Made by a program: the position numbers and the translations under genes. Shown piece after piece: positions 17,576 through 25,937 of a stretch of 64,000 nt of DNA. Source of the DNA: Lentisphaeria bacterium (GTDB lineage Bacteria > Verrucomicrobiota > Lentisphaeria > Victivallales > Victivallaceae); assembly GCA_018265615.1 (NCBI GenBank), contig JABLYX010000002.1, positions 98,148 to 162,147 on the forward strand, given 5' to 3'. The notes under the pieces were generated by a model. That model was given only the letters and a program-made list of their open reading frames with translations, had not been told where the DNA came from and searched no databases. Position 1 is the stretch's first letter, and each line of letters opens with the position of its first letter.

Positions 17576-19371
17576 AACTGCCGGGATACGAGCAGGTGTT
17601 CCTCCGGCGTCAGGCCGAATATCCTGCCGAGCCGTTCTTCGAACAGGGGCCCATCTTCGCACAGCAGTTCAGACGCGTCCGAGTCAGAAAGCGCCGGAAA
17701 CGGCAGCGCCTCAAGATCCTTGCGCAGAATTTTACACGTCCCGAACCGCTTGATGTAGAGGAAGCCGATGAGTTCAGAATTCAGATAACGCGCAATCAGT
17801 TCGATCGGCCAATCCGGCAGACGCGGAATCAGCAGGTTCGCGCTGTTCAGTGTGAGCCTTCCCTCCCGGTCCACGGCGCAGACCGGGCGCTTCGCAATGA
17901 AGCGGTAGACCAGTTTCGGAACGGCGCGATAGAGTTGGAACGGCGCGCTCTGCTGCAATTTCCCGCGGCGCAGCCAGCGCTGCGGGGCGGCAAGGCGGTT
18001 CGGGAAGATGTCGCAGCCGCGCAGGATCGGCTCCGTATCCGGCTCCGGGGAGGCGGCCAGCAGCCGGGCATTGTCTCCGGTTACGATGCCGAGCGCCCAA
18101 TCGGCGTTGCCGGCCAGCGTGACATGCTTCTGTTGAAAAAACTTGTTCAGGAGCGCCCGCTCCTCCGGCGATACGCCTGTTTCGATCGCACAGTCGCTGC
18201 GCTCGGCGATCCGGTGCTGCGGCTGCTCGGTCCGGCCGGACGGGTGCAGGATCGCGATGGCATGTCCGTCCGGAGCAGGGAGCCGCGCGGCGTCGATCCG
18301 GACCACCGGCGTGAATACGCCGGGGAACCGGCGGCCGAGCAGTTTGATCGCATCGATCCGGCACGACTCCAGCAGCTGTCGCCGCAGCGGGGCATGGGCG
18401 GCGATGTTCAGCACTGCTTCCGGCAGCAGGAACGACATCCGGCCGCCCTCTCCGAGAAAACGCAATGTCTGCCGGATGAACTGTGAGAAGCTCTCTTCCC
18501 CCTCTTCAGATCCGGCCCCCCACGGCGGATTCGTCGCTACGAAGTCGAATGTGCCGTATTCCGCCCTCAGGACCCAGCCGGCCAGCGCATTTCCCCGGAA
18601 GATGCGCGGCGTGAACTCGCGGTCCGGAAATGCGAGCAGGAGGTTGACCCGGGCCAGCTCCGCCGCGATCGGATCGCAGTCGATTCCGTAGATCTGTTCC
18701 GCCTCCAGTCCGAGCACCGCAGCGGCCCGGACCAGGTAATGCCCGCTGCCGCAGCAGGGGTCGAGATAGCGCCCGGCGCCCCGGCCGAAACGCAGCGAAT
18801 CGTCCACGAGCCTGGTCGGCGTGTAATAGGTTCCGCTGACTGCGCGACGCCCGACGGAGGCGAGAGTCTGATAGAGTTCTCCGAGCGACTCCCCGTTTTT
18901 CATCTCCGGGAGTGATTGCATGAAACGGGCCATCCGCTCATCGGGCGGAGTCTTCAGGCGTCCCCGCCAGCGGTTCATCGTGTCTTCGACGGAATTCCGC
19001 AGAAAGCAGACCGGATCCGCGCCGTCGAGCTCCACCTCCCCTGCTGTTTCCAGGCGTTTCAGCGCCGCCGCGTACATGGCGCCCGGCAGCCGCAGGTGCA
19101 GCGAGAGGAAGGCCCGGGCGGCCTCCCGGTATCGGCCCCGGACCAGGCGGGTTCCGGACCGGCTTTTGTTCGCGCGCCGGGTCAGCTTGGTATTCTCGCC
19201 GTCCCTGCGCGCCCGCAGAAACGCCGCAACCGCCTCCGGGGCGAAACGGTAAGGGGCGGAACTCTCCGGAATCAGGATTCCGAGGCGGATCCAGTTATGT
19301 ATCGTGGCGCGGCAGACGCCGAGTCTGGCCGCTGCTTCACGCAATGAGATCAACACTGTTTTCTTCGTCAT
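17569..19371 (-). CDS. N6-adenine DNA methyltransferase with N-terminal helix-turn-helix
   Basis: About 600 residues. Residues 6-32 form an excisionase/MerR-like DNA-binding helix-turn-helix (LREAAARLGVCRATIHNWIR). The methyltransferase core has the SAM motif DPCCGSGHYL (D204) and the catalytic NPPW (N281), in the motif order of gamma-class N6-adenine enzymes. The C-terminal third (KLVYRFIAKRPVCAVD, YLNSELIGFLYIKRFG) looks like a TaqI-type target-recognition domain. The ATG at 19369-19371 follows a TATTAT box very closely, so the transcript may have almost no leader; a TTG at 19407 is an alternative start. No restriction nuclease is adjacent, so it could be a solitary modifier or regulator. 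The gene overlaps its convergent neighbour by seven bases. Confidence 0.83.
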   Translation of the reverse strand: MTKKTVLISLREAAARLGVCRATIHNWIRLGILIPESSAPYRFAPEAVAAFLRARRDGENTKLTRRANKSRSGTRLVRGRYREAARAFLSLHLRLPGAMYAAALKRLETAGEVELDGADPVCFLRNSVEDTMNRWRGRLKTPPDERMARFMQSLPEMKNGESLGELYQTLASVGRRAVSGTYYTPTRLVDDSLRFGRGAGRYLDPCCGSGHYLVRAAAVLGLEAEQIYGIDCDPIAAELARVNLLLAFPDREFTPRIFRGNALAGWVLRAEYGTFDFVATNPPWGAGSEEGEESFSQFIRQTLRFLGEGGRMSFLLPEAVLNIAAHAPLRRQLLESCRIDAIKLLGRRFPGVFTPVVRIDAARLPAPDGHAIAILHPSGRTEQPQHRIAERSDCAIETGVSPEERALLNKFFQQKHVTLAGNADWALGIVTGDNARLLAASPEPDTEPILRGCDIFPNRLAAPQRWLRRGKLQQSAPFQLYRAVPKLVYRFIAKRPVCAVDREGRLTLNSANLLIPRLPDWPIELIARYLNSELIGFLYIKRFGTCKILRKDLEALPFPALSDSDASELLCEDGPLFEERLGRIFGLTPEEHLLVSRQFQ

Positions 19372-19415
19372 GCCGCCTATAATACCATTCCGCGGCGGAA
19401 TTATCAATCGCCCGG

Positions 19416-19455
19416 TGGAAAAAAAGCGGTTTTTGCATCAGGCAAAAACCGCTTT
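19416..19455 (-). terminator. Intrinsic terminator downstream of pgk
   Basis: A perfect 14-base-pair stem (19423-19436 with 19442-19455, loop ATCAG) is followed on the minus strand by a T tract. It lies 34 bases beyond the pgk stop. Confidence 0.88.
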
Positions 19456-19489
19456 CGATGGATCCGGAGGATTCTCCCCGTTCCGGCAA

Positions 19490-20743
19490 TTACTTATCGG
19501 TGAGCGCAACCACGCCGGGCAGCTCCTTGCCCTCGAGATATTCGAGGGAGGCGCCGCCGCCGGTGGAGATGTGACTCATCTTGTCCGCCAGTCCGGACTT
19601 GTTCACCGCGGAGACGCTGTCGCCGCCGCCGATGATCGAGATGCCGCCGTTGGCCTTGACCTCGGCAACCGCCTTGCAGACGCCGAAGGTGCCGTTCGCG
19701 AATTTCGGCATCTCGAAGCAGCCCATCGGGCCGTTCCAGACCACGGTCTTCGCGCTTTTGATCGCATCGGCGTAGAGTTCGGTGGTTTTCGGGCCGATAT
19801 CGAGCGCCATCCAACCGTCCGGAATATCGTCGCCGACGATCTGCGTGTTCGCTTCGGCGTCGAACTTGTCGGCCGCGACGTTGTCAACCGGAAGCAGGAA
19901 GTTGACCTTCAGCTCCTTCGCCTTCGCGATCATCTCTTTCGCGTAGTCGAGCTGATCCAGCTCACAGAGCGAATTGCCGACGTTATGGCCCTGCGCCTTC
20001 AGGAAGGTGTAAGCCATGCCGCCGCCGATGATAAGCGTGTCGACCTTGGTGAGCAGGTTGTTGACTACGGCGAGCTTGTCGGAGACTTTCGCCCCGCCGA
20101 GAATCGCGACGAACGGACGGACCGGCTTCTCGACCGCGCTGCCGAGATAGGCGATCTCTTTCTCCATCAGGAAGCCCGCGACCGCCGGCTTCAGGAACTT
20201 CGTGATGACCGCCGTCGAGGCGTGGGCGCGGTGGGCCGTGCCGAACGCATCGTTGCAGTAGATGTCGCCGTAGGAGGCGAGCTTTTCGGCGAGCTTGAGC
20301 TGCTTTTCCTTCATTTCGGCCTTTTTGGCCTTGTACTCGTCGTCACTCATGCCCTCTTTTTTCTTGACCTTGCCCTGCTCTTCCGCGTAGAAACGGGTGT
20401 TCTCGAGCATGACGATGTCACCCGGCTTCATCGCGGCGACTTCCTTGTCGGCATTCGCGCAGTCGGCGGCGAACGCCACCGGCCTGCCGAGCATCTTCGA
20501 CAGGTATTCCGCGACCGGTTTCAGGCTGAAGTCGGCCTCATAACCCTTTTCGGCCGGACGGCCGAGGTGGCTCATCAGCACGAGACTGCCGCCGTTGTCG
20601 AGCACATACTTGATCGACGCAAGCGCACCCTTGATACGGGTGTCGTCCTTGATTACTCCTTCCTTGATCGGAACGTTGAAATCGACGCGCATGACCACGC
20701 GCTTGCCTTTGAGATCGACGTCGCGGAGCGTTTTCTTATCCAT
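19490..20743 (-). CDS. pgk: Phosphoglycerate kinase
   Basis: A 417-residue cytoplasmic glycolytic enzyme transferring phosphate from 1,3-bisphosphoglycerate to ADP. Recognised by RVVMRVDFNVP at the N terminus, LVLMSHLGRP, NDAFGTAHRAH, the hinge segment FVAILGGAKVSDK and the nucleotide-binding end ISIIGGGDS followed by STGGGASLEYLEGK. It is somewhat longer than many bacterial enzymes: after ENTRFYAEE there is a lysine-rich insertion of about 20 extra residues. It lies downstream of gap on the same strand, with a hairpin terminator between them. pgk expression may therefore depend on partial read-through. Confidence 0.97.
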   Translation of the reverse strand: MDKKTLRDVDLKGKRVVMRVDFNVPIKEGVIKDDTRIKGALASIKYVLDNGGSLVLMSHLGRPAEKGYEADFSLKPVAEYLSKMLGRPVAFAADCANADKEVAAMKPGDIVMLENTRFYAEEQGKVKKKEGMSDDEYKAKKAEMKEKQLKLAEKLASYGDIYCNDAFGTAHRAHASTAVITKFLKPAVAGFLMEKEIAYLGSAVEKPVRPFVAILGGAKVSDKLAVVNNLLTKVDTLIIGGGMAYTFLKAQGHNVGNSLCELDQLDYAKEMIAKAKELKVNFLLPVDNVAADKFDAEANTQIVGDDIPDGWMALDIGPKTTELYADAIKSAKTVVWNGPMGCFEMPKFANGTFGVCKAVAEVKANGGISIIGGGDSVSAVNKSGLADKMSHISTGGGASLEYLEGKELPGVVALTDK

Positions 20744-20774
20744 GGTTTTCTCTCTCTTCGCTTCTTGGACCGTT

Positions 20775-20814
20775 AATACAAAAAGGGCGGGCGGCCTATT
20801 ACCACCCGCCCTTT
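20775..20814 (-). terminator. Intrinsic terminator between gap and pgk
   Basis: A ten-base-pair GC-rich stem (20782-20791 with 20805-20814) is followed on the minus strand by TTTTTGTATT. Because no separate pgk promoter fits in the short gap, it may act as an attenuator. Confidence 0.8.
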
Positions 20815-20837
20815 CAGGGAATTACATTCAGATGTAA

Positions 20838-21836
20838 TTACTTGGAGATGACGCGGACCATCTCCAGAACCTTGTTGGAGTAGCCCCACTCGTTGTCATA
20901 CCAGGAGACGACCTTGACGAAAGTCGGGTCGAGCTGGATGCCGGCGCCCTTGTCGAAGACGGAGGTGCGGGCTTCGCCGCGGAAGTCGGTCGAAACGACC
21001 TTCTCTTCGGTGTAGCCGAGAACGCCCTTGAGTTCGCCTTCGCTGGCTTCCTTCATCGCGGCGCAGATTTCTTCGTAGGTCGCAGCTTTCTTCAGCTCGA
21101 CGGTCAGGTCGACGACCGAGACGTCGGAGGTCGGAACGCGCATCGACATACCGGTCAGCTTGCCGTTCAGCTGCGGCAGGACCTTGCCCACGGCCTTGGC
21201 GGCGCCGGTCGAGGACGGGATGATGTTCTCGAGGATGCCGCGGCCGCCGCGCCAGTCCTTCTTGGACGGGCCGTCGACGGTCTTCTGGGTCGCGGTGGCG
21301 GCGTGGACCGTGGTCATCAGGCCGCGGACGATGCCGAACTTGTCATCGAGAACCTTGGAGATCGGAGCCAGGCAGTTCGTCGTGCAGCTCGCGTTGGAGA
21401 TGATGGCCTGACCGGCATAGGTCTTGTCGTTGACGCCGTAGACGAACATCGGGGTGTCGTCCTTGGACGGGGCGGACATGATGACCTTCTTCGCGCCGGC
21501 CTTGATATGGCTTTCGGCGGTTTCCTTGGTCAGGAAGAGGCCGGTGGATTCGATGACGACGTCGGCGCCGACTTCGTTCCACTTCAGGCTGGCCGGATCC
21601 TTCTCGGCGGTCAGGCGGATCTTCTTGCCGTTGACGACGAGCGTGTTGCCCTCGACGGCGATTTCGCCTTCGAACTTGCCGTGAACCGAGTCGTACTTCA
21701 GCATGTAGGCGAGGTAGTCCGGATCAAGCAGGTCGTTGATGCCGACAATTTCGATATCTTTGCTGAAATTCTTGACCGCGGCGCGGAAGACCATCCGGCC
21801 GATGCGACCGAAACCGTTGATACCAACTTTGATCAT
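20838..21836 (-). CDS. gap: Glyceraldehyde-3-phosphate dehydrogenase, type I
   Basis: A 332-residue NAD-dependent enzyme of glycolysis. Motifs are the N-terminal Rossmann segment VGINGFGRIGR, the catalytic SNASCTTNCLAP with its active-site Cys, and the C-terminal VSWYDNEWGYSNK. Length is standard. An AAAGGAAAG site precedes the ATG, and a TTGACT/TATATT promoter lies at 21893-21920. Together with tpiA and pgk it gives this region three consecutive glycolytic steps on one strand. Confidence 0.98.
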   Translation of the reverse strand: MIKVGINGFGRIGRMVFRAAVKNFSKDIEIVGINDLLDPDYLAYMLKYDSVHGKFEGEIAVEGNTLVVNGKKIRLTAEKDPASLKWNEVGADVVIESTGLFLTKETAESHIKAGAKKVIMSAPSKDDTPMFVYGVNDKTYAGQAIISNASCTTNCLAPISKVLDDKFGIVRGLMTTVHAATATQKTVDGPSKKDWRGGRGILENIIPSSTGAAKAVGKVLPQLNGKLTGMSMRVPTSDVSVVDLTVELKKAATYEEICAAMKEASEGELKGVLGYTEEKVVSTDFRGEARTSVFDKGAGIQLDPTFVKVVSWYDNEWGYSNKVLEMVRVISK

Positions 21837-21892
21837 TTTGACTTTCCTTTAGTTTATGTTAAGGGTCAGGTATAAAATTATCGATGTTCTGA

Positions 21893-21920
21893 AATATAGC
21901 CCGGTTTTCGTAAAAGTCAA
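21893..21920 (-). promoter_or_regulatory. Promoter of gap
   Basis: TTGACT (21915-21920) and TATATT (21893-21898) are 16 bases apart on the minus strand, about 55 bases before the gap start codon. Confidence 0.65.
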
Positions 21921-22049
21921 ACTGCACAACAACTTAATTCCCCTCTTTTGGCGCTGTTTCCGGGCGAAGCCGCGCTCAATTGTGGCGCGGAGGATTTTTC
22001 ATGCTATAGTAAAAAATAATGAAATTCAAATCTTACGGAGAAGATACCG

Positions 22050-23447
22050 ATGTGTGACCGTCCCTCCCCGTTCCGGCGTTTTCTGTATGAGAACCGCATT
22101 CTGCTGATTCTTCTCGCCGCCGGGTTCCTGCTGCGGCTGGCGGTCGCACTGCCGGGCCTCTGCGGAGATGCGGAGGCGTGCTTTTCGCGGCCGGACACCC
22201 CGGGCTATCTCGGCCCGGCCCGCGCGCTCGCCGTCGAGGGCAGCTTTCTCGATTCACCGGGCGGGGCGCCGAATTGCGGCCGCGCTCCGGGCTTCCCGTT
22301 TTTCGCGTCGCTCGTCTTCCGGCTCTTCGGAACCGATGCAGCCGCGCCGCTCGCCCTTGCGCTGGTCGTCGCCGGTTCGCTGATCCCGCTGGCGGTCTAC
22401 TGGGCGGGCGCGGTCTGGTTCGACCGGCGCACCGGGTTGTGGGCGTGCGGCTTTGCGGTCCTGAACCTGACCATGATCGCCCAGGCTCCGATGCTGCTTT
22501 CGGACACGCTCTTCGGGCTGGTTGCGGCCCTGATGTTCGGCTGTTACGGGAAGTTCCGGCGCAAAGGCGATATCCGCTGGTTCGTCCTTGCGTTGTTCCT
22601 TGCGGGAACCGGGGCGCTGATCCGGCCGATCAATTCCGTCTGGGTGTTTCCGGCGCTCTTCCTCGTCGCTGTGACGCCGAAGCTGAGTTGGCAAAGGAAG
22701 CTTGCGGCCGCCGCGGCCGGGTCGGCTGTTTTCCTGCTCCCGCTGCTGCCGTGGATGGGGCGCAACGCGGCGCTTGGCGCGGGCTGGTCGATCGACACGA
22801 ACACAGGGGCGATGTATCATCAGAACGGCGCGATGCTGCTCGCCGGGGTCAACGGCTCAAGCTTCGAGGAGGAAAAAACGAAGATTCTCGCGGAACTCGA
22901 GCTCGAATTCGCGGATACGGAAAAGTATCCCGATATCAAAAGCCGGAGCGATTACCGGCTGAAGAGATTCCGGGAGTTGATTTTCACGCATCCGTTCACC
23001 TGGCTGCCGCAGCATTTCCGCCCGCATATCCTCTTTCCGGATGCGCCGACCTTTTTTGAGATTCTCGGCGTCACCAACGCCGGACGCGGTACGATGGACG
23101 TGATGCAGAAGGAGGGAATCGCAGCGGCGGTCAATCACTATTTCGGGGGAAAGCTCTGGGTGCTGCTTCCCGTCGTTCCGCTGCTCGCGGTCATGCTGGT
23201 CATGTACCTGCTCGCGGCGTGGAAGCTGGCCGGCTGGATCGTGTACATCCGGCGCGACTGGTACTGGGTCCTGGTTTTCCTCGCGTTCGTCGAGTATTAT
23301 TTCTTTCTGCCGGGGCCGATCGTTGCGCCGCGCTACCAGCTTCCGGCGCTGCCGCTCATCGCCGTCATGGCGGCGGCGCAGATGCCGCGGCTGCATGAGC
23401 TGCTGAAAGCGGCCGGAAGAAAAATACGCCGCCGCGCCGTCCGGTGA
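22050..23447 (+). CDS. Polytopic membrane glycosyltransferase, ArnT/PMT-like (GT39 superfamily type)
   Basis: 465 residues with about ten hydrophobic segments. After the first segment comes a luminal loop with acidic residues (GDAEACFSRPDTPGY), the arrangement used by polyprenyl-phosphate-sugar transferases of the PMT_2 group. A large non-cytoplasmic segment (about 245-340) precedes the last membrane helices. Such enzymes move a sugar from a lipid carrier onto lipid or protein outside the membrane; the acceptor cannot be told. ACGGAGAAG precedes the ATG. Its last codons, encoding a basic RRRAVR tail, lie inside a 14-base-pair terminator hairpin shared with the convergent transporter gene. Confidence 0.72.
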   Translation: MCDRPSPFRRFLYENRILLILLAAGFLLRLAVALPGLCGDAEACFSRPDTPGYLGPARALAVEGSFLDSPGGAPNCGRAPGFPFFASLVFRLFGTDAAAPLALALVVAGSLIPLAVYWAGAVWFDRRTGLWACGFAVLNLTMIAQAPMLLSDTLFGLVAALMFGCYGKFRRKGDIRWFVLALFLAGTGALIRPINSVWVFPALFLVAVTPKLSWQRKLAAAAAGSAVFLLPLLPWMGRNAALGAGWSIDTNTGAMYHQNGAMLLAGVNGSSFEEEKTKILAELELEFADTEKYPDIKSRSDYRLKRFRELIFTHPFTWLPQHFRPHILFPDAPTFFEILGVTNAGRGTMDVMQKEGIAAAVNHYFGGKLWVLLPVVPLLAVMLVMYLLAAWKLAGWIVYIRRDWYWVLVFLAFVEYYFFLPGPIVAPRYQLPALPLIAVMAAAQMPRLHELLKAAGRKIRRRAVR

Positions 23448-23464
23448 GGAACGGCGCGGCGGCG
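23421..23464 (-). terminator. 14-bp bidirectional hairpin overlapping the glycosyltransferase stop
   Basis: CGCCGCCGCGCCGT (23427-23440) is perfectly complementary to 23451-23464, with a ten-base loop containing the TGA of the plus-strand gene. On the minus strand the stem is followed by TATTTTTCTT, fitting termination of the transporter operon. Confidence 0.8.
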
Positions 23465-23474
23465 GCCTGCTGTT

Positions 23475-24953
23475 TCAGACACAAAGCATGAAGTAACGTA
23501 CCAGGATGTAGCCCGAGGCCAGCACCATGCTGCCGGCTGTGACCGGGATTCCGTATCTCAGGAAGTCCGAGAACGTCACCTGATGGCCGTTTTTCTCGGC
23601 GATGCCGACCGTCACCAGGTTCGCCGCAGCGCCGACCAGTGACGCGTTGCCGCCGAGGCAGACCGCCAGGGCCAGCCCCCACCAGAGCAGTTCGCGGCAC
23701 GCCATGCTGTTGTTGAACGCCGGGGTGCTGCTGATGAAGGTCGCCACGACCGTCACCATGGCCGCCGTGAACGAAACGTTGTTCATGACCGCCGCCGCGA
23801 TCGCACTGACCCACATGATGACCAGGACCACGAGCGGAACCGGCCAGCCGTCCATCAGCGACATGAGCCCGCCGATCTTCTCCATGAGTCCGCAGAACTC
23901 CGCGCCGCAGACGAGAATGAACAGAGCCATGAAGAAGAAGAGCGTGCTCCACTCGATCTTTTCCAGGGCGTGATCCACGTCGACCTTGCAGATGCAGAGC
24001 GCGAGCGTCGCGCCCGCCATCGCCACCACGCAGGGCTGGAGCCCCACTGCGCCGTGGACGAGGAAGCCGATGATGGTGAGCACCATCACGATTCCGCCGC
24101 GCCGCAGGTTGCCCCAGTCGGTGATGGCCGCACGTTCGTCGAGCTCCATGATGAGTGCGCGCTTTTCGACCGTCACATGCATCCGCTTGGAGTAATGGAT
24201 CCAGAGGCAGATGCAGTAGATGATCATCACCACGACGATGAACGGCGCAAGGTTGATGAGGAAGTCAGCGAAGTTCAGCCCCGCGATCGAACCGATGATC
24301 AGGTTCGGCGGGTCGCCGATCAGGGTCGCGGTTCCGCCGATGTTCGAGGCCATCGTTTCGGCCATGAGGAACGGGATCGGCGGCACTCCGAGCTCGTTGC
24401 ACACCAGCAGCGTGACCGGCGCGACCAGCAGGATCGTCGTCACGTTGTCGAGGAATGCCGAGAGGAACGCCGTTGCGAAGACCAGCAGGATCATCGTCCG
24501 GATCGGCAGCCCCTTTGCGACTTTCGCGCACCGGATCGCGACATACTGGAAGAGTCCCGTGCCGGAGAGCAGGTTCACGAGCAGCATCATGCCCGCCAGC
24601 GTGAACACCACGTCGAAGTTCGAATACCGCGAAAAGGTGTCGAGTTTGTCATACAGTTCGGCGTTGCGGATCATGTTCTTCCGCCCGGTTGCGGCCGACA
24701 TGGCCTGCTCGGTCTGGGCGAGCGCGCCGGCCCGCTCCTGCTTGAACTGCTCCCGCGCCGAAATCGGATTTTCCGCCGTGACGGCTTCTCCGGCCGGCGT
24801 ACTGTGGCCGGGGCCGGGGAGAATGACAATCAGCATGAGCATCGCCCCCATGAGGGCGGCGACGGTTTTATGCACCTTCTCGGAGGCGATCAGAATATAG
24901 GTCCCGACGAAAACAATCGTACCTATCCAGAAAATCAGGGTCGAGTATTCCAT
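23475..24953 (-). CDS. ArsB/NhaD-superfamily ion transporter
   Basis: 492 residues with about 11-12 membrane segments. Two inverted-repeat signatures identify the ion-transporter superfamily: NIGGTATLIGDPPNLIIGS in the first half and CLGGNASLVGAAANLVTVG in the second. A hydrophilic Gln/Glu-rich loop (about 48-105) separates the first helices from the rest. Members exchange Na+ for H+, export arsenite or carry dicarboxylates; the motifs fit NhaD-like antiporters best, but substrate is not fixed by sequence. It starts 12 bases after the EIIA/CBS gene stop, so the two are probably co-expressed and functionally linked. Confidence 0.82.
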   Translation of the reverse strand: MEYSTLIFWIGTIVFVGTYILIASEKVHKTVAALMGAMLMLIVILPGPGHSTPAGEAVTAENPISAREQFKQERAGALAQTEQAMSAATGRKNMIRNAELYDKLDTFSRYSNFDVVFTLAGMMLLVNLLSGTGLFQYVAIRCAKVAKGLPIRTMILLVFATAFLSAFLDNVTTILLVAPVTLLVCNELGVPPIPFLMAETMASNIGGTATLIGDPPNLIIGSIAGLNFADFLINLAPFIVVVMIIYCICLWIHYSKRMHVTVEKRALIMELDERAAITDWGNLRRGGIVMVLTIIGFLVHGAVGLQPCVVAMAGATLALCICKVDVDHALEKIEWSTLFFFMALFILVCGAEFCGLMEKIGGLMSLMDGWPVPLVVLVIMWVSAIAAAVMNNVSFTAAMVTVVATFISSTPAFNNSMACRELLWWGLALAVCLGGNASLVGAAANLVTVGIAEKNGHQVTFSDFLRYGIPVTAGSMVLASGYILVRYFMLCV

Positions 24954-24965
24954 AAGTCGCCGCTC

Positions 24966-25874
24966 TTACCCGCGCAGGACTTTTTTGACGATATGCTTGA
25001 CCATGATTTCGCCGACGTACCTGCGGTCCGCATCGACGACGAAACAGGTGCGCACACCCTTTTTCACCATTTTCACGGTGAACTGGATCAGCGGCGTCTC
25101 CGGGTGGACCGTGAGCAGGGGGGCGTGCATGTAGTCGCGGACCACATGCTGGTTCTCCTCCTGGAAAATCCGGTTGAACGGCTCGAAGCTCGTGAGAAAG
25201 TCGAGGTTGTCCATGCGGAAGATGTACTCCGGAATGAAGCTTTTCAGGATGTCCATCGCCGTCAGTTCGCCGACCAGGCGGCCGTTTCCGTCAAGCACCG
25301 GGATCGTGGTGTTTTCATCGCGGCTGAAGCTGTCAAGCGCGGTCGACAGGGTGTCGGTTTCGCGCAGGACGCTTTCTCCGGAGACCATCACGTCTTCCGC
25401 GACGAGGTTGCTGCGCACGGTTACATTCGCTTCGCGCAGGATTTCGAGGAACTCCGCTGCGTTTTTCACGTCCGCGAGCTTTTCCCGGTTGCCCGGCTGC
25501 GCAAGGTGGCGCACCATTGCCGAGAGCGATTTCAGGTAGAGGTCGCTGGTATCCGGGGAGATCAGCGACATCACGACGAGGCTGCAGGGCGCAACGTCGC
25601 TCTCCTTGAAGTGGATCGGCTTCGGCAGGACTCCGATGATGATATAGAGATCATCGAATTCAGTGCCGCGCAGGTGCGGCATCGCACACCCTTCGTATGG
25701 GATCTGCAGTGTGTCCTCGCGCTCGATCATGCCGGAGACGATCCGGTCGATGTCCAGCTGGATCCCGAGGACCGCCTGCGCCTTCTTGAGCATATCCGCA
25801 TAAATTCCGGAACGGCTGACGCCGTTGACGTTCGTAAAGATCAGCTCTTCATTCAGAATGGATACCAGCTTCAT
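24966..25874 (-). CDS. PTS EIIA-type domain fused to paired CBS domains
   Basis: About 302 residues. Residues 1-150 match a mannitol/nitrogen-type EIIA domain with the phosphoacceptor His in GCAMPHLRG (H67). Residues about 160-300 form two CBS motifs (AEDVMVSGES...VGELTAMDIL and VRDYMHAPLLTV...VGEIMVKHIV), which usually bind adenine nucleotides. The ATG at 25874 is preferred over a GTG 12 bases upstream because AAGGTGAG is then well placed. No PTS sugar permease is adjacent. The partner gene is a predicted antiporter, so a regulatory role by phosphorylation and nucleotide sensing is likely. Confidence 0.82.
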   Translation of the reverse strand: MKLVSILNEELIFTNVNGVSRSGIYADMLKKAQAVLGIQLDIDRIVSGMIEREDTLQIPYEGCAMPHLRGTEFDDLYIIIGVLPKPIHFKESDVAPCSLVVMSLISPDTSDLYLKSLSAMVRHLAQPGNREKLADVKNAAEFLEILREANVTVRSNLVAEDVMVSGESVLRETDTLSTALDSFSRDENTTIPVLDGNGRLVGELTAMDILKSFIPEYIFRMDNLDFLTSFEPFNRIFQEENQHVVRDYMHAPLLTVHPETPLIQFTVKMVKKGVRTCFVVDADRRYVGEIMVKHIVKKVLRG

Positions 25875-25899
25875 CTTTATACTCACCTTCCGCTGTTAA

Positions 25900-25929
25900 A
25901 GGTTGAAAGGGGGGAGAATGCTCTCCCCC
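25900..25929 (-). terminator. Intrinsic terminator after icd
   Basis: GGGGGAGA (25910-25917) pairs with TCTCCCCC (25922-25929), loop ATGC. On the minus strand it is followed by TTTCAACCTTT. It separates icd from the EIIA/transporter pair. Confidence 0.75.
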
Positions 25930-25937
25930 GGATTACA

